Source: Echria macrotheca (Eukaryota > Ascomycota > Sordariomycetes > Sordariales > Schizotheciaceae). Taken from it: a stretch of DNA of 64,000 nt. The stretch's first letter is position 1. Every line of letters begins with the position of its first letter. Shown here piece by piece: positions 24,463 through 36,179 of the stretch. The notes under the pieces are model-generated. The model was not told where the DNA came from. It saw only the letters and a program-made list of their open reading frames with translations, and did not search any database. Position numbers and translations under genes: made by a program. The stretch spans positions 744,001 through 808,000 of the forward strand of contig MU839828.1 in the NCBI GenBank assembly GCA_030411725.1, in the 5' to 3' direction.

Positions 24463-25724
24463 CACGGAGGCAGGCAGAAATCAACATCTTTTAGGTCACC
24501 CGCGGCCATGGTCTCCCCAGGCACTGAATAGGTGCACTTGAAGTTGAAGGCGTCTACCTGCTCGAATCAGCTTGAAGCAACGCGGCTGTGGAGAATGGAC
24601 ATCGCGGTTAACCGGCCCAGACTTTTGTTCTCGGTTCCAATTATAGCCCCTGCAGGAACTCGGCAGTGACAGGAGTTCGCCCGGCTGGTCGCACAAGACC
24701 AGCCTCGCCAACGTGACATTTAGCCGGCCAGAGATAAACCCAGAACCACGTCCAACGGGCCAAGTCCATGGTTCGCCCGCGGTCGACTACGTATTACCAA
24801 CCATCATTGTCCGTGGATGGCCAGTCGTTATCATGTACCTACCTACCTACCCAGCGTATGAACGACATCAACAGTGCCGACTTTTTACCCTCAATCAGGG
24901 AGGAATGTGGGCATCCAAGCGACTGGTTCCCGAACCACTGCCACGCCATCGCAAAAGCATCGAAGCGAGGAGGATGGCATGCGTTATTAAAGATTCCCAG
25001 CCGCGGCCGATCGGCAGAGCTCCCACCGTCATCCTTGCAGGGGTTCGCAATATCGGTGTAGCTATTCACGGGTACCCCAAGCTGACTCGTGCAATTTAAC
25101 CGGCACTTGACCGGCCGGCACCACTCTAATTCCAGGCTGAGAACCGCTGGCGAAGCTCATGTCCGTGCTACTCCTCATTCACATGCCATCTCAGTCGGGC
25201 AAGGCAGGTGGGTGCGCACACAGCCTTATGGGGTCGCGTCTGCGGCGACCTTTTGTCATACCCACCTTTGGTCGGAGGTCACTTTGGGGAGCGGCGGTAG
25301 CGAACTACCGGTAATGGCATCTATAATGTTACCTATTCCCTGCTCTTCTTTCTTCGGTAGGTAGGCAGGTGGATCCGATATCGTTCTTGGCTCTCGCAGT
25401 CTCGCTCGTCGACAAGCTACCTCGATTCCCACGAGGAAATGCCATATCTAAAATAACATCCAGCGATAGCACCAGCAGTCGGTACCCGAAACCCCAACCA
25501 CGTTCGGGGACCCGCAGGAACGGACGCTTTTATCCATACCCTTCTCCCGCCGCTTCCCCAGAAGTGATTTCGGGAAACCAAATTTCCTTCCTCCATCTGC
25601 ATCTCCTTCGCACGCTCTCATCCAAGGCCGTGATGCTGTTTCGGAGCAGTTCCAACTCGACCCGATTCTGAGGTCAGGGGAGCCAGCATCTCTTCGTCGT
25701 TCGAAAAAGTCCATCATTTCATCG
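24463..25724. other. Intergenic
   Basis: No supported gene. Short CCTA microsatellites occur near 24838-24852. The 3' part is the presumed promoter of the GPCR gene. Confidence 0.5.
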
Positions 25725-27615
25725 ATGGCGACCCTCACCGAAGAGCAGATCCAAGTTCTGGTCGTCCTCGAGCGCGTCGGGGGTTCATTATCATTAATTT
25801 CTGTTCTTTTAATTCTCTGCTGCTATTCCCTCTTCCCGCGACTCCGGACAGTCCCGAACACCTTTATCGTCTTTGCGTCTATCGCCAATGCCGGCGCCGC
25901 GATCGGATGTATCATTGCCTATGATGGCATTAGGGCCGGGTTGACGAGCCCGCTCTGCCAGCTTCAAGGGTTTCTGTTAGAGATGTGAGGGAAACCGCCG
26001 GCGTGAGGAGAATATGCTGCTGACCATGCGCCAGGTTCATACAATCAGACCCATGGTGGTCACTTGCGATGGCTCTCAACGTCCTCCTCGTCTTTGTTCA
26101 TGGCGCCAACCCTAGGGCCATCAGAAAATGGTGGTGGTTATACTGCTTGATCTGCTATGGGGGCCCGTTTGCACTCGCACTCGGCTGTCTTTTGTTGAAG
26201 ACTCCAACACGGCCTGCTGTTTACGGTGATGCAGGGGTAAGTCAACACAGTAAGACTCGGGGTTGCGGAACTAACGTTCACAGACTTGGTGCTGGATCAG
26301 CAACGAATGGAACTCATTGCGGATTTACACATCGTTCATGTTCGTCTGGGTCTGCATCACGACTTCCCTGGTGATCTATGTCGGCGTTGGCATCCATCTC
26401 TTCCGAGTAAAGCACAAGTTCCAGCGGATCTCCAGCAGCGGCAGCCGTGAGCGAGGGACCCCTGAGATCCGGGTCCTACACGACTACGTCAAGGACAGGG
26501 TAAGACACCGCCATACCATCGGTTACCCAAGAGATATCGTATCTAACAAGAACAAGAAATCCGTCGTCTCCATCAGCGACTGGCCCATCACCCCCAGCTC
26601 CGACCCTCGACTCTTCAACGACGCATTCGCCGAGCTCCTCTCGGGCTCACCGTCACATAATCGACAAGAATCCCCCCTACCCAGCCCGTTCCTCCAGTCC
26701 TCCGTGACAAAGCCAAACCGCGCCCACTCGCCCCACCGAAGCCCCAACCCCAGCTTCGACAGCTCCTACTCGCGATACACGGCCACCTCGGCCGGCCTCA
26801 CCCCCTTCCTAATCTCCACCACTCCATCCTCACCACCGCCGCCGCCACAGACCAGACAAGGCACCTCGACCCTCGACCGCCTCGGCATCAACGACCCCAT
26901 CAAGCGCGCCTACCTACGCACAGCACTGCTCTTCGCCCTCTCCGTCCTGGTAACCTGGATCCCGACAACAATCCACCGAACTCACGAGCTCATCCACGGC
27001 GAGCCATCCCCCTTCGCATACGACATCGCCACGGCCGCGGTACTCCCGCTCCAGGGCGTCTGGAACGGGATCATCTTCGCCATCGCAAGCTGGACGACCC
27101 TGCGCGAGTGCGTCGCCGATCTATTTACGGTCCCCAGGACGCGTCAGGAGGGACATGTAGCCACCAGGCGGCGCAGCACGCTAGCTGGAAGACAGCAGGG
27201 GCGGACGGTGTATAGCATGTGGCAGGATGCCGAGCCTGTGTCTGAGGGGACCGGGAATGGGAACGGGTCCGCGGTCGTCGTGGGGCTGGGCATCTCGGGG
27301 GTGTTTGGCGGGTCGCGGTCGCGGGCTGGGTCGGCGGCGAGTAATAATCGGCCGGATAGTTGGGACTTTGTGGATATCGGGGTTGATGAGGGCCGGATGG
27401 CTGCGTTTCGGGAGAGTGCGCAGACTGTTGCGTCTGGGTCGGGTTCGAGGTCGGTTGAGTCGAGGGAGGGGACACCAGGCCAAAAGGGGAACCGGAAGGA
27501 GGAGTCGTATCGGATGCAACAAGCGAAATCGGCGTCGAGGGAGATGAAGAAGGGGGGGAGGAGGAAGGAACCGCCTAGGATTGTGGTTGTGGATTGTCCT
27601 GGGGGTATGATTTAG
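25725..27615 (+). CDS. cAMP-receptor-like seven-helix GPCR
   Basis: Three exons (introns 25985-26034 and 26237-26283) encode up to 597 residues. Hydrophobic helices appear in order: one near the N-terminus (LSLISVLLILCCYSLF), one at VFASIANAGAAIGCIIAY, then WWSLAMALNVLLVFVHG, WWWLYCLICYGGPFALAL, YTSFMFVWVCITTSLVIYV, and after a long cytoplasmic loop the pair RAYLRTALLFALSVLVTWIP and PLQGVWNGIIFAIASW. The WCWIS motif before helix five is typical of fungal homologues of Dictyostelium cAMP receptors. The third loop is about 170 residues and Ser/Pro-rich, and the tail is long, basic and disordered. Such receptors couple to G proteins at the plasma membrane; the ligand is unknown. A further in-frame 57-nt intron (26500-26556) may exist inside the third loop. 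Confidence 0.88.
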
Positions 27616-28322
27616 CATAGCACGGTGTTTGTGGCTTTTTGGATGCATTGCAAGGTTGGGCTTCATATTGGGAGGGGAAATAACATGGATGGTAATGGCG
27701 TTGGGATGGCGGTGGTATCTGGTAATTAATGGAAATAACTTGGATAAGACACGAGTTTTTCTCGACTTGGGCATGATTGTCTGGATAGGTATCTAATGAC
27801 GATGTACGACATGAAGGGTTGGTGCTGATAGCGTAACCACGATATTCTAGAACCGGGGGAGTACGTAACTCGAAATACCAGCAACGATGTGACAAAGAAG
27901 CAGCCCCAAGTGATTTATGTGAGTGCATAACTAAGGTAGGTAGATAATCTGACGCACCGCCCTGGACATGTTGCCACACCTGTTGCCAAGGCTTTTGTAT
28001 CGGTGAGAGTCATGTAACATACATGTATAGAATCGTCATAGCGCTTCAACTAGATCAAACTGTAGCTCCTTAGCTAGGTAGCCAACTACCAGAGTTTCGT
28101 TTTCAGTATAGAAAAGTAGGAGAAGGATAGTAATGAAAGAAAACTCCCGACTCAAGCCATATTTCTAGCCATAAGAATTCCGTATTACGTTAACCACGAG
28201 GCGCCGATATTCCAAACGACTGATCCGTCCCAAGGTATAACCCATATCCCTGACCGCTTACAACATAGACAACCTGACCACAACCTCGAAACCACCCACC
28301 CCAACCCCATCTCACATCAAAC
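27616..28322. other. Intergenic between convergent genes
   Basis: About 700 bp hold the 3' ends of the GPCR and DUF2235 genes. I see no ORF with a recognisable feature and no repeat. Confidence 0.5.
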
Positions 28323-30391
28323 CTAATGCATCGCAACAGCAGGCGGGTTCTCCAACGCAAACCGCCACACATCCCGCCCCTTCTCGCCCGCACTCAGTCC
28401 CAGCAAATACCGCTCCCAATACCCATCCAAAGGCTCCTCCGGAATATGCCTAACCTTGGGCTCCAAACTCGCCTTCCCGCCCCTCCCGGTCCCCTTCCGA
28501 TCCCAAACCCAATGCCAATCGCAATCGCCCTCGCCAAGCGGATACAAAGTCCCATTATCGTGCGTCTCCCCATTGACCCCCTCCTCGTGATCACTCCCAC
28601 AAATCTTCCCGCCGCCGACCAACCGCTCGCGACTCTTCCCCTTGACCAGCCTCCAACGCACGCCGTTGGTCGGATTCCCGGTGAGAGCCTTGCACTCCCA
28701 CGGCGCGCGATCGTCCCACCCGAGCCCCTGGCACGCCAGCCGCACTCTGACAGAAGAATGGATCCGCTCCTCGGTGCGCTCCAGCGGCGTCGTCGTGTCC
28801 GCGTTGTTCTCCGGGTTCACGCGCATCGTCATGCCGGGCGTGCGCACCCAGCTCCCGACGAAGCACTGGAAGAACGAGTCCGGGAAGCGCAGCTGGCCCA
28901 GTGCCCAGGGTCGGCCGGGGGGTGTGCCGAGCTTCACGGGGGTGTGAGGGGTGTGTTTATAGGCCGGGCAGTCGTCGTGATCTCGCAGTTGCGGGTCGGC
29001 GGTGGCGGGTGCGTGGTAGATATCCCCGTGCGCCCAGGGTTTGCTGTGGACCTTGCCCAGGAGCCGGGAGAGCCAGTGCGGAAGGGGGAAGTATTGCTTT
29101 ACGAAGTGGGGAGTTGGCAAAGGGATCTGGCGGGGGATGTACGGATAGGGGTGGACGGTTTGGTAGGCTAGCGTGCGGCAGAAGGTTTCGGTTAGTTCGT
29201 CGTGGTCGAATTCAATTCCGAGAGGGGTGAGTTGGTCGACCATCCCTTTTCGTCTCATTAGCAAATTCGTAAAGGGGGGATGGCGGGGGAATACGTACAG
29301 GCAAGGGTGATGTCGGACATCCCCTGGTCCCACCAGCCGCCGCCTACGCCGCCGTGGTTCCCAGGGAACCAAACTTGCTTAAGGTTCGTCTTGTTTTCCT
29401 TTAGACGCTCCCACAAGGCCGGGCGGAAGGCGAAGCGCGGCTCGTCGAGTGCGAGTGCTTGGAAGGCGTTCTCGACCTTGTTAGAAATGATGGTGTCGGT
29501 GAATTTCCACGTGCAACACAGTTAGTACTTGGTCTCCCACAAATGTACAGGGGAACTTATTGAGCGGCTGATCCCCGGATGCCGATGATGGGGGCGGGCG
29601 GGATACCGAGCGTGCCGACCGTGTCCCAGACGGCGATGGCCTTGATGGTGACGTCCGGTCCCTCATCGTGGTCGGGGAAGCGGCCCCTCGTCAGCTAATG
29701 GCCGTTAGCAACAGAGATGCAACTTGAAAAGACTAGGTTACTGACCTTGTTCTTGACCAGGTAGTCGATATACGTCTTCTTGCGTTTGTGGATCCAATCG
29801 AGCCGGCCCTTCTCGCCTGGGTATGCGTCCAGCTTGATCATGTACTTGTTAAGATTGCGCTTCGGGTCGGCAATGTTCTCGTAGTCCTCAAAGATCTCGT
29901 TGAAGTGCTCGTGGCCCTCGGGCGTCAGCAACCCAAAAGTGCCGATCATGTCGGCGACGGAACGAGCGGTAAAAGCGCCGCGCGAGAAGCCGAGAAGAAT
30001 AATCTCGTCGCCGTCGAGGTAGTTGTTGCAGATGAAATTGTACGTCCCGCGGATGTTCTGCTGGGATTAGCTAACTGTAATACATGTAGCGAGAGAGTAG
30101 GATTTACCTGCTCCAAGCCCATACCAAATGCACCGCCCATCAGCTGGTCAACCCTGCTGGCACCGCTGCCGACGCCGGGGTCGTAGACGATAATCTGCGG
30201 CGTGCCATCGCTGCACTGGCGCTTGAAGCACTTGGCGATGCGCGTCACATTGGACGGCGGCGCTGCACTGTCATCTTATCAGTACAGTGTCCTTTTCTGT
30301 CGAATGTGCAAGCTCACGCCTTCAACCCAATGGAATTCATCCATGTTCCATCACAACAGACGATGATGCGTTTATGCTCACGGCTGCCCAT
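28323..30391 (-). CDS. DUF2235 alpha/beta-hydrolase (Tle1-like)
   Basis: Six exons give 604 residues. Introns are 30268-30317, 30058-30107, 29695-29745, 29511-29560 and 29246-29298. The N-terminus reads IIVCCDGTWMNS and SNVTRIAKCF, the hallmark opening of the DUF2235 family. YDPGVGS follows, then the nucleophile elbow GFSRGAF (GxSxG) and VWDTVGTLG. ENAFQALALDEPR and WFPGNHGGVGGGW carry the later conserved Asp/His region. The family includes bacterial type VI phospholipase effectors; fungal members are cytosolic proteins of unknown substrate. The fourth intron cannot be spliced by GT-AG: the only solution keeping the conserved QWKFTDT segment has AT-AC ends. It lies 630 bp downstream of a modin-like gene on the same strand. 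Confidence 0.9.
29511..29560 (-). other. AT-AC intron (ATAAGT...AC) in the DUF2235 gene
   Basis: On the minus strand the exon ends in CTCA, followed by ATAAGTTCCCC, a perfect TACTAAC branch site, and TTGCAC before the exon GTGGAAATTC. The 50-nt length matches the neighbouring introns of 50, 50, 51 and 53 nt, and the phase is restored exactly. The donor looks like GTAAGT with its first base changed, which is the known form of U2-type AT-AC introns. The unspliced frame has a TAA at the junction. Confidence 0.8.
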
Positions 30392-31020
30392 TGTCGCAAC
30401 TCTTCTCAGATGATTCATATGGGAAAGAAAAAACAGTTGATACACGCCAACATCGACAGCAAAAGGGAGCAAAGAGAGGGAGAGGGGAAAGCTCATGGGA
30501 TTTATCGATCTCGGTCAAAGCCTTTCTCGCATTGCTGCGCCCTCTCCTCTGAATCACATCCAGGGTCTTTTCGGGGTCCACCCAGTCGTCTGCCGCGTTC
30601 AGCTGGCCGGTCTGTGGCTGGCGTATGATGCCGGGCGCGCACCCAGCCGGTGTAACAGGGCTGAAAGGAGAGCCCGTCATAGGCCCCCGCCGCTGCGTGG
30701 CCGTCCTCGTGGCTGGCTGGACTCGGCCGAGGTGGTGTGCTACGCCCCTCACGGGCGAATCAGAACGACGCAAAAACGTAGAGAACGAATAGTTTGGCAT
30801 TCTCCGCATCTACCTGTACGACACAGTATGCATGCTGCGGGCGGGTGCCGGGTCTAGACCGGAGAAATCCGCTTTTGGCTTATCTTGTTGACCGTTTCCG
30901 GAACTGAGGCAGGTCCTCGGATGTGCCGATGTGCCGGAGTATTCACTGGAGAGGGGTCGCCGTCGAACGGGTATTACAGAATATATTGGGAGAATGTTCT
31001 TATTTCCGTCTTTCATGACT
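30392..31020. other. Intergenic
   Basis: About 630 bp between two genes on the minus strand, the presumed promoter of the DUF2235 gene. No further gene is supported. Confidence 0.5.
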
Positions 31021-33122
31021 TCACAGAATGTAGACCGGCATCCGGCTCTCGTATTCGTCACTCTTGGCCACTTGCACGTCCTTCTCGTGGAAGTGGTGCA
31101 GCAGCAGCCAGCACAGCATCCGGAAGATGAGCGTGCGCCAGATGTCGCCTACCTGCTCCTTGAGCTCAACCGTGTCGGCCGCTTCACCGTTGACCCGCCG
31201 CACCCGCCCGCATACTCCCTTGACCACGTTACCCTGTATCGTCTCAAAGTACATTTCCATGAACAAAGCATGTTTGCGGTCCGTCGTTGCGTCAATGTCC
31301 TGGATAGTCGGAGGACCCTTGATTATTTTGAATCCTGACTCGTCGCCCACGACGGCTTCTTCCGATTTTTTGTTGAGCGCGTGGAGAATCGAGTGCAGGT
31401 GGGCGCGTAAGACCAAGCGAAGCAGTGTATCGTTTGGCGATCTGTTCTCCTGGGGCTTGAGATAGGCATCACAGCCATCGATGGCGGCGTGCAGAGCCTC
31501 GAAGACGCCGGGTGAGTAGACGGCGCTCGGCGGAATAGGGGGTGCTGGCTTGGCGGCGGGTATGGCTTTTACAGATCTGAGACTCATCTGCTTGAGGAAT
31601 GGGACACGCCGACGAGTGACCTGGCCAGCTTCTTGGCTTTCCACATCCCGCGCGCTGCCGGTTGCCAGTTTCTCGGTGCTCTTTGGGCTGGGTGTTGAAG
31701 TGCCTTGCAAGCTTTCTGGGAGAGCTTTAGTCTCATGCCAGTTCTTAAACTCAGCGAGAACCTTGGTGAGTAATCGTTTGATATTCTGGCCCTGCTGCGT
31801 TGCAGCCCCAGAGGTCGAAAGTGCTTCGTTGTACTCGAACAGCAGATCCTCCAGGTCGAAAGACTTGGGATCCCACCGGAACAGGGTAGGGTTTGGTACC
31901 GTCCTAAACACAGTCCCCTTGACCTGGAAGACCGCACCAACCATGCCCACGAGCTCAAAGGCAACTGCTTGGGTCAGTAATTAGTTCTCTTCACGACAAG
32001 AGCGCACTCACTGGGAAACAAATGGCTAAACCTCGCCCCGGTATCCTGTTCGCGGAAATAGCGAACCGTATGAGTATTACATCCAAGCACGACCAGAGTC
32101 TCTGCAATTTCGTCCATGGTTCCCAGCTGCAACGAGCCTATCCCCTTGGCTTCATCGGCGTATTGCTTCTCATCCGGAAGCCTAAACGTAGTTGGACAGA
32201 GCCCGAAGCACAGCTCCTTTACATCATAGTGTGGGACGACGCGGTTGGCCTCGAACCACGTTGGTCCCTTCTTCTGGAAGGTGAAGGTGAGGCCCAGGCC
32301 GTCAACGTTGGACCCCGACAGGGTGAAGCCGTTACCCTGCGCCAAATAGCGATCCTCGCCTCGATCAAAGACTTTCCAGTAAATACCCAGCATGGCTGTG
32401 AATTGTACCAAATGAGCTATCGTGGTGGTCGCATACGGTTTGGTGACGTTATCCGGGATCGTATCCCACGACTTGATTTTCTTCTGGATGCAGACGGTGA
32501 GGGCGTGTCCGCCATAAGGTTGCGGTGGCCATCTCCACGACGCCGCGTCGACTGGCTGCTGCGACGAAATACCGTGCGACAGGAGAGCCCTACCCTGCCA
32601 GTCGCGCGACTCTTCCTCCATGCGCTGGATGGCCATCAGCAAGCCGAGCCATGTGGCGACCTCGTTGTCGGCGGTATGCACCCTGGCGCCCTGCGACTGC
32701 TGCTTCTGGGCCTGGTCATGCTCCTCCCGGTTTTGCGTCCAGGACTTTTCGTAGCTCCGCTGGGAGCCGTCAAGAAAGATAATTTCCTGCTTTTCTGTCG
32801 GTCCCATGGGTCCTCTTGTGTTGTCTGGCCTGGCGGCGAACATGACAGGCACCTCGAACTGGACCTCAAAGCGGAACTCGTGCAACCGGAGGAGTCTGCG
32901 TCGGGAGCGTGCCCATTTCCCTATGACGGCCGGTCCGCATGACGAGTATCCGCGGGCGGACGAGTAGTACTGCTGGAGCGCCTGGAGGATGGAGACGAAG
33001 AAGGCGGCGACCGAGATGACCAGGGCGGCGATGGCCAGGAAGAGCTCGACGTGGTCATCGCCGCCGCCGCCACCACCATCACCAGTGTCGGTTGCCGTAC
33101 TGTTGCCGTTTACATCGGCCAT
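31021..33122 (-). CDS. Modin-like fungal membrane protein
   Basis: Two exons (intron 31968-32011) encode 685 residues. An acidic, Gly-rich start is followed by one hydrophobic helix (ELFLAIAALVISVAAFFVSIL), then QQYYSSARGYSSCG and GKWARSRRRLLRLHEFRFEVQFEVP. This is the pattern I associate with proteins annotated as modin (MOD-A) in filamentous ascomycetes, named for a Podospora suppressor of vegetative incompatibility. The molecular function is unknown. A Pro-rich PAPPIPPS stretch in exon 2 could be an SH3-binding site. The acceptor is an AAGCAG (NAGNAG) pair, so one residue may be alternatively included. It is divergent from the APH-like gene and in tandem with the DUF2235 gene. Confidence 0.8.
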
Positions 33123-34177
33123 GGTGAGGAGACACGAGTGAGATAGCCGGAGAAATCCATCGCGTCTCTGGAGCGGCGAGCGGGCGACATTTTGATGGGT
33201 ACGGAAGGAAGCCGCTGCAGGTTGGCCCAGCCAATTGGCAATGCTACTCTTCTGTCAACAAGCCCCATGCAACCAACATGTTTTCAGCCCGAGGGCGGCG
33301 AGTGAAACCGGGGTTTGCAGCGTTGGTTGGTCCGCCGATCCTCCTTGGTCCCCGTGCGGATGAGCAGCTGCAGCGCCGGCCAATAGTGCTCTGCACCGCT
33401 CATTCAGCTGCATGTACGGTGCCGACACGTCTGGAATTTGTCGAACTGCACCGGGTATTCCGCAATGTGCTGCCAGATCGCCCAGACGTCAAACAAATCC
33501 TTCCAGGGGCCGACCCCATCTTTCCAGGCAGTCGAATTCTTTGCCCCACAGTTTCGTGCCTTGGCGGGGGCTTGTTTCCGATCCCGTCAGCTTCCTTCAT
33601 GAACGGACAGGTCGCTAGGGCCGCATCGTGGTTTTGCAGGTTTCGCGAGGGTAGACTTGTGCTTCCTCGGCAAAATCCGCTCATGGCTGGTAAATCCGTC
33701 AATGTTGAATCACCAAACAAAGCCGCGACGCGGTCTTGTCGCGTCCCGTCGCGTCTCCTTTGCCGGGCCGATGTCATCAACACGGCCCGAAACGCGGGGT
33801 CGGATCGATGATGGCGGGCAGCTGGACGTCCACCAGCTCCAGGTTGACATAGGCATCAAATTCGTGACTCAAGGAATCCCTGATATTCGTGACAATCCAG
33901 GCACACGCTGGCTTCGATGCTTTTTTTTCATCCCAAACAGGCCCAAATTGACAGCACAGTTTGACAGCTATTCGCCCGTCATTGGTTCCCCGGCACTTGG
34001 ACCCATAATTGGGCATCATGCGGCCCAACCCACCTGACGGCCAGCTCCCCCAACCCAGGTGACGTCTTCGCCGTCTTCGTCCCGCTTATATTGAATCAAC
34101 GAGGAAAATAATCCCAAACGTTCACTTAACAACAAGCACAACATCGTCGAACTGAGTGAGAAAAAAATAAAATAAAA
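33123..34177. other. Divergent promoter region
   Basis: A 1.05-kb region between divergent genes. Open frames here (for example 33278-33811) lack domain features. No repeat was seen. Confidence 0.45.
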
Positions 34178-35390
34178 ATGCTATCCACCCAGTTCCTCCA
34201 GTCCAAAAACCCCCCGCAACACCACCAATCCCAACTCGACCTCCAGACCCTCTTCCTCTCCCTCTCAGGTCTCAACCTCACCAACGATTCATCAACCTCA
34301 CAAAATGTTATCAACATCAACGACACCGGTATCCTCGCTGCCTGCCTCTTCCCGTCAGCCCAAAACGTAGTCTTCGGCCACTCGTCCTTCTTCCGCCAGA
34401 ACCAGGGCCAAATCGACCTCCCGACCCCGGAGCAGATCCGCCAGGAAGCCGCCCGCCTCAGCTTGTCCCAAAACCAAGCCGGTGTAACTCACGTTCCCAT
34501 CCCCTCGCTCAAGCTCCTCGTCAAGTACGGCCCGACCGTCACCAGCACCGAGGCCAAGAACCAGCTCCTCCTCCGGCGTCTGCTCCCCAAAGACGTCCCC
34601 GTCCTCGAAGTCTTCGGCTGGCGCAAGGACGCCGACGACACATTCATCTACATGTCCCTCCCGGAATCCGGCATCCCCCTCTCCGACGCCTGGCCCTTGT
34701 TATCAGAAGACCAAAAGACCGAAATCACCACCCAGCTCCGCCAAGTCGTCCGCTCATGGCGCAGACTAAGGCAGAACAACAGCACCCGAACACGAGTCGG
34801 TTCGTCCCCCGCTTCCCACCCTCCCATCTAATCATGAGATCCTAACTGACAACAACAAAACAGAAAGCATAGACCAAACCCCCCTCCACGACACCATCTT
34901 CACCCCCACCCCCTCAACAACAACAAAACCAGGCCCCTTCCCCGACGTCCCAACCTTCCACACCTGGTTCGTCCAAACAGCCATGTCCCCACCCCCCTCC
35001 ACCTCCCACACACATCTCCCATCCTCATCATTCCACTTCCAACCAAACGCCTTCTTCCAAGACAAAACCCCCATCCTCTTCACCCACGCCTCCCTCCACC
35101 CCTCCAACATCCTCATCTCCACCACCACCCCCAACCCGTCCATCCTCGCCATCCTCGACTGGAGCCAGGCGGGCTGGTACCCCGCCTACTGGGAATTCTG
35201 CAAGGCGCGGCGCGCCTGTAATGTTGGGAGCGGCAGTAACATCGCGGCGTTGAGGGATTGGGAGGGGACGTATATGCCGTGGATACTGGACGACGAGAAG
35301 GTCGGAATAAAAAAATGGGGCGGGACGGTGTTGTGTCATTATTGGGATTATTTTGTTGGGTTGTTTGAGAGGCGTGCTGCTTCTTCTTGA
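34178..35390 (+). CDS. APH-fold kinase-like protein, catalytic Asp missing
   Basis: Two exons encode 382 residues; the intron 34800-34863 uses a GTTCGT donor and restores the frame. The N-lobe has LKLLVKYG with the likely ATP-binding lysine and a TEAKNQLLLRRLL helix. The C-lobe has the Brenner-type loop, but where the aminoglycoside/choline kinase family reads HGDLHPSN this protein reads HASLHPSN, so the catalytic aspartate is replaced by serine. The metal-binding ILDWSQAGWYPAYWE segment is intact. Fungal members of this family are numerous and mostly uncharacterised. This one may be a pseudoenzyme or a ligand-binding protein. The N-terminus is Gln/Leu-rich and the second exon opens with a low-complexity Thr/Pro stretch. 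Confidence 0.8.
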
Positions 35391-35516
35391 TCTTTCGTTG
35401 TCTGTGTGTGGGGAGGGGGGGAGGGTTTTGGAGTGGGAGTACGGAGTACATGAAGGAGTCGGAGTCTGGAAAGATGCGGTGTGAGTCCATGGGCATTGGG
35501 AATGGCGCGGGAGTCA

Positions 35517-35675
35517 TCCTGTCGTCAGACAGCTATTACGTTCTCTGGCTCTCCAAATCGCTAAAACTGATAAGATAAGAATTGTTCGCCACGTGATCTA
35601 AGTTCTCACACTACGCACGTGATCTGAAGGGGAGCCGCTCAGACAGGCGCAAATCCGTAGCGTCTGACGACAGGA
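35517..35675. repeat. Small inverted-repeat element, MITE-like
   Basis: The 14-base word TCCTGTCGTCAGAC at 35517-35530 is exactly inverted at 35662-35675, and the similarity weakly continues inward. The 159-bp interval contains CACGTGATCT twice (35590-35599 and 35616-35625). No clear target-site duplication is visible, so a hairpin or a remnant is as possible as a MITE. Confidence 0.4.
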
Positions 35676-36179
35676 ACTTATCGTTTCGTTCAACCTTCCT
35701 CTATTTAAACTGCCTCTTCGGATGCGGTGGCAGATAGGCGGCGTAAAATTAGCCAGGAGCGGGAGAGAGGCGAAAGCGCCCCGGAGCTTGCGGAGGGCCG
35801 TCGCTGTAGCCGAACGAAGCGACGCCAGCGAATTTTATATACCTATCAGACTGCAGACAGGATGAACATGCATAGATACCCTTCACGCTGAACATCGGAT
35901 AAAGTTGCCGTGGAAGTTGGAAAGTGAATTGGCATGTCCAAACCACAAGACTACCGCGACCTTCTCAACTCCTTGAAGCCGGTTCATCATCTGGCTGCTG
36001 AAATGAAGAGTGGCAGACAAGTGTCCCTATTGTCTCTATCGTATAGCACCAACCACAGTGAAGTAACAACAGGTAGCCCCGCCCCCCGAGCCATGATCCT
36101 CTCCACCATTTGGATCCAGTTGACCGGTACCCAGCAGATACAAGATGGTTGTGATTCATTTTACCTCCGTGGCTTGATG
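35676..36179. other. Intergenic
   Basis: No supported gene. The DNA downstream (on the minus strand) of the broken P450 copy shows no recognisable coding signal. Confidence 0.4.

Noticed and set aside
33278..33811. Plus-strand frame in the modin/APH divergent region.
   Set aside because: No recognisable motif and no good start context; treated as promoter DNA.
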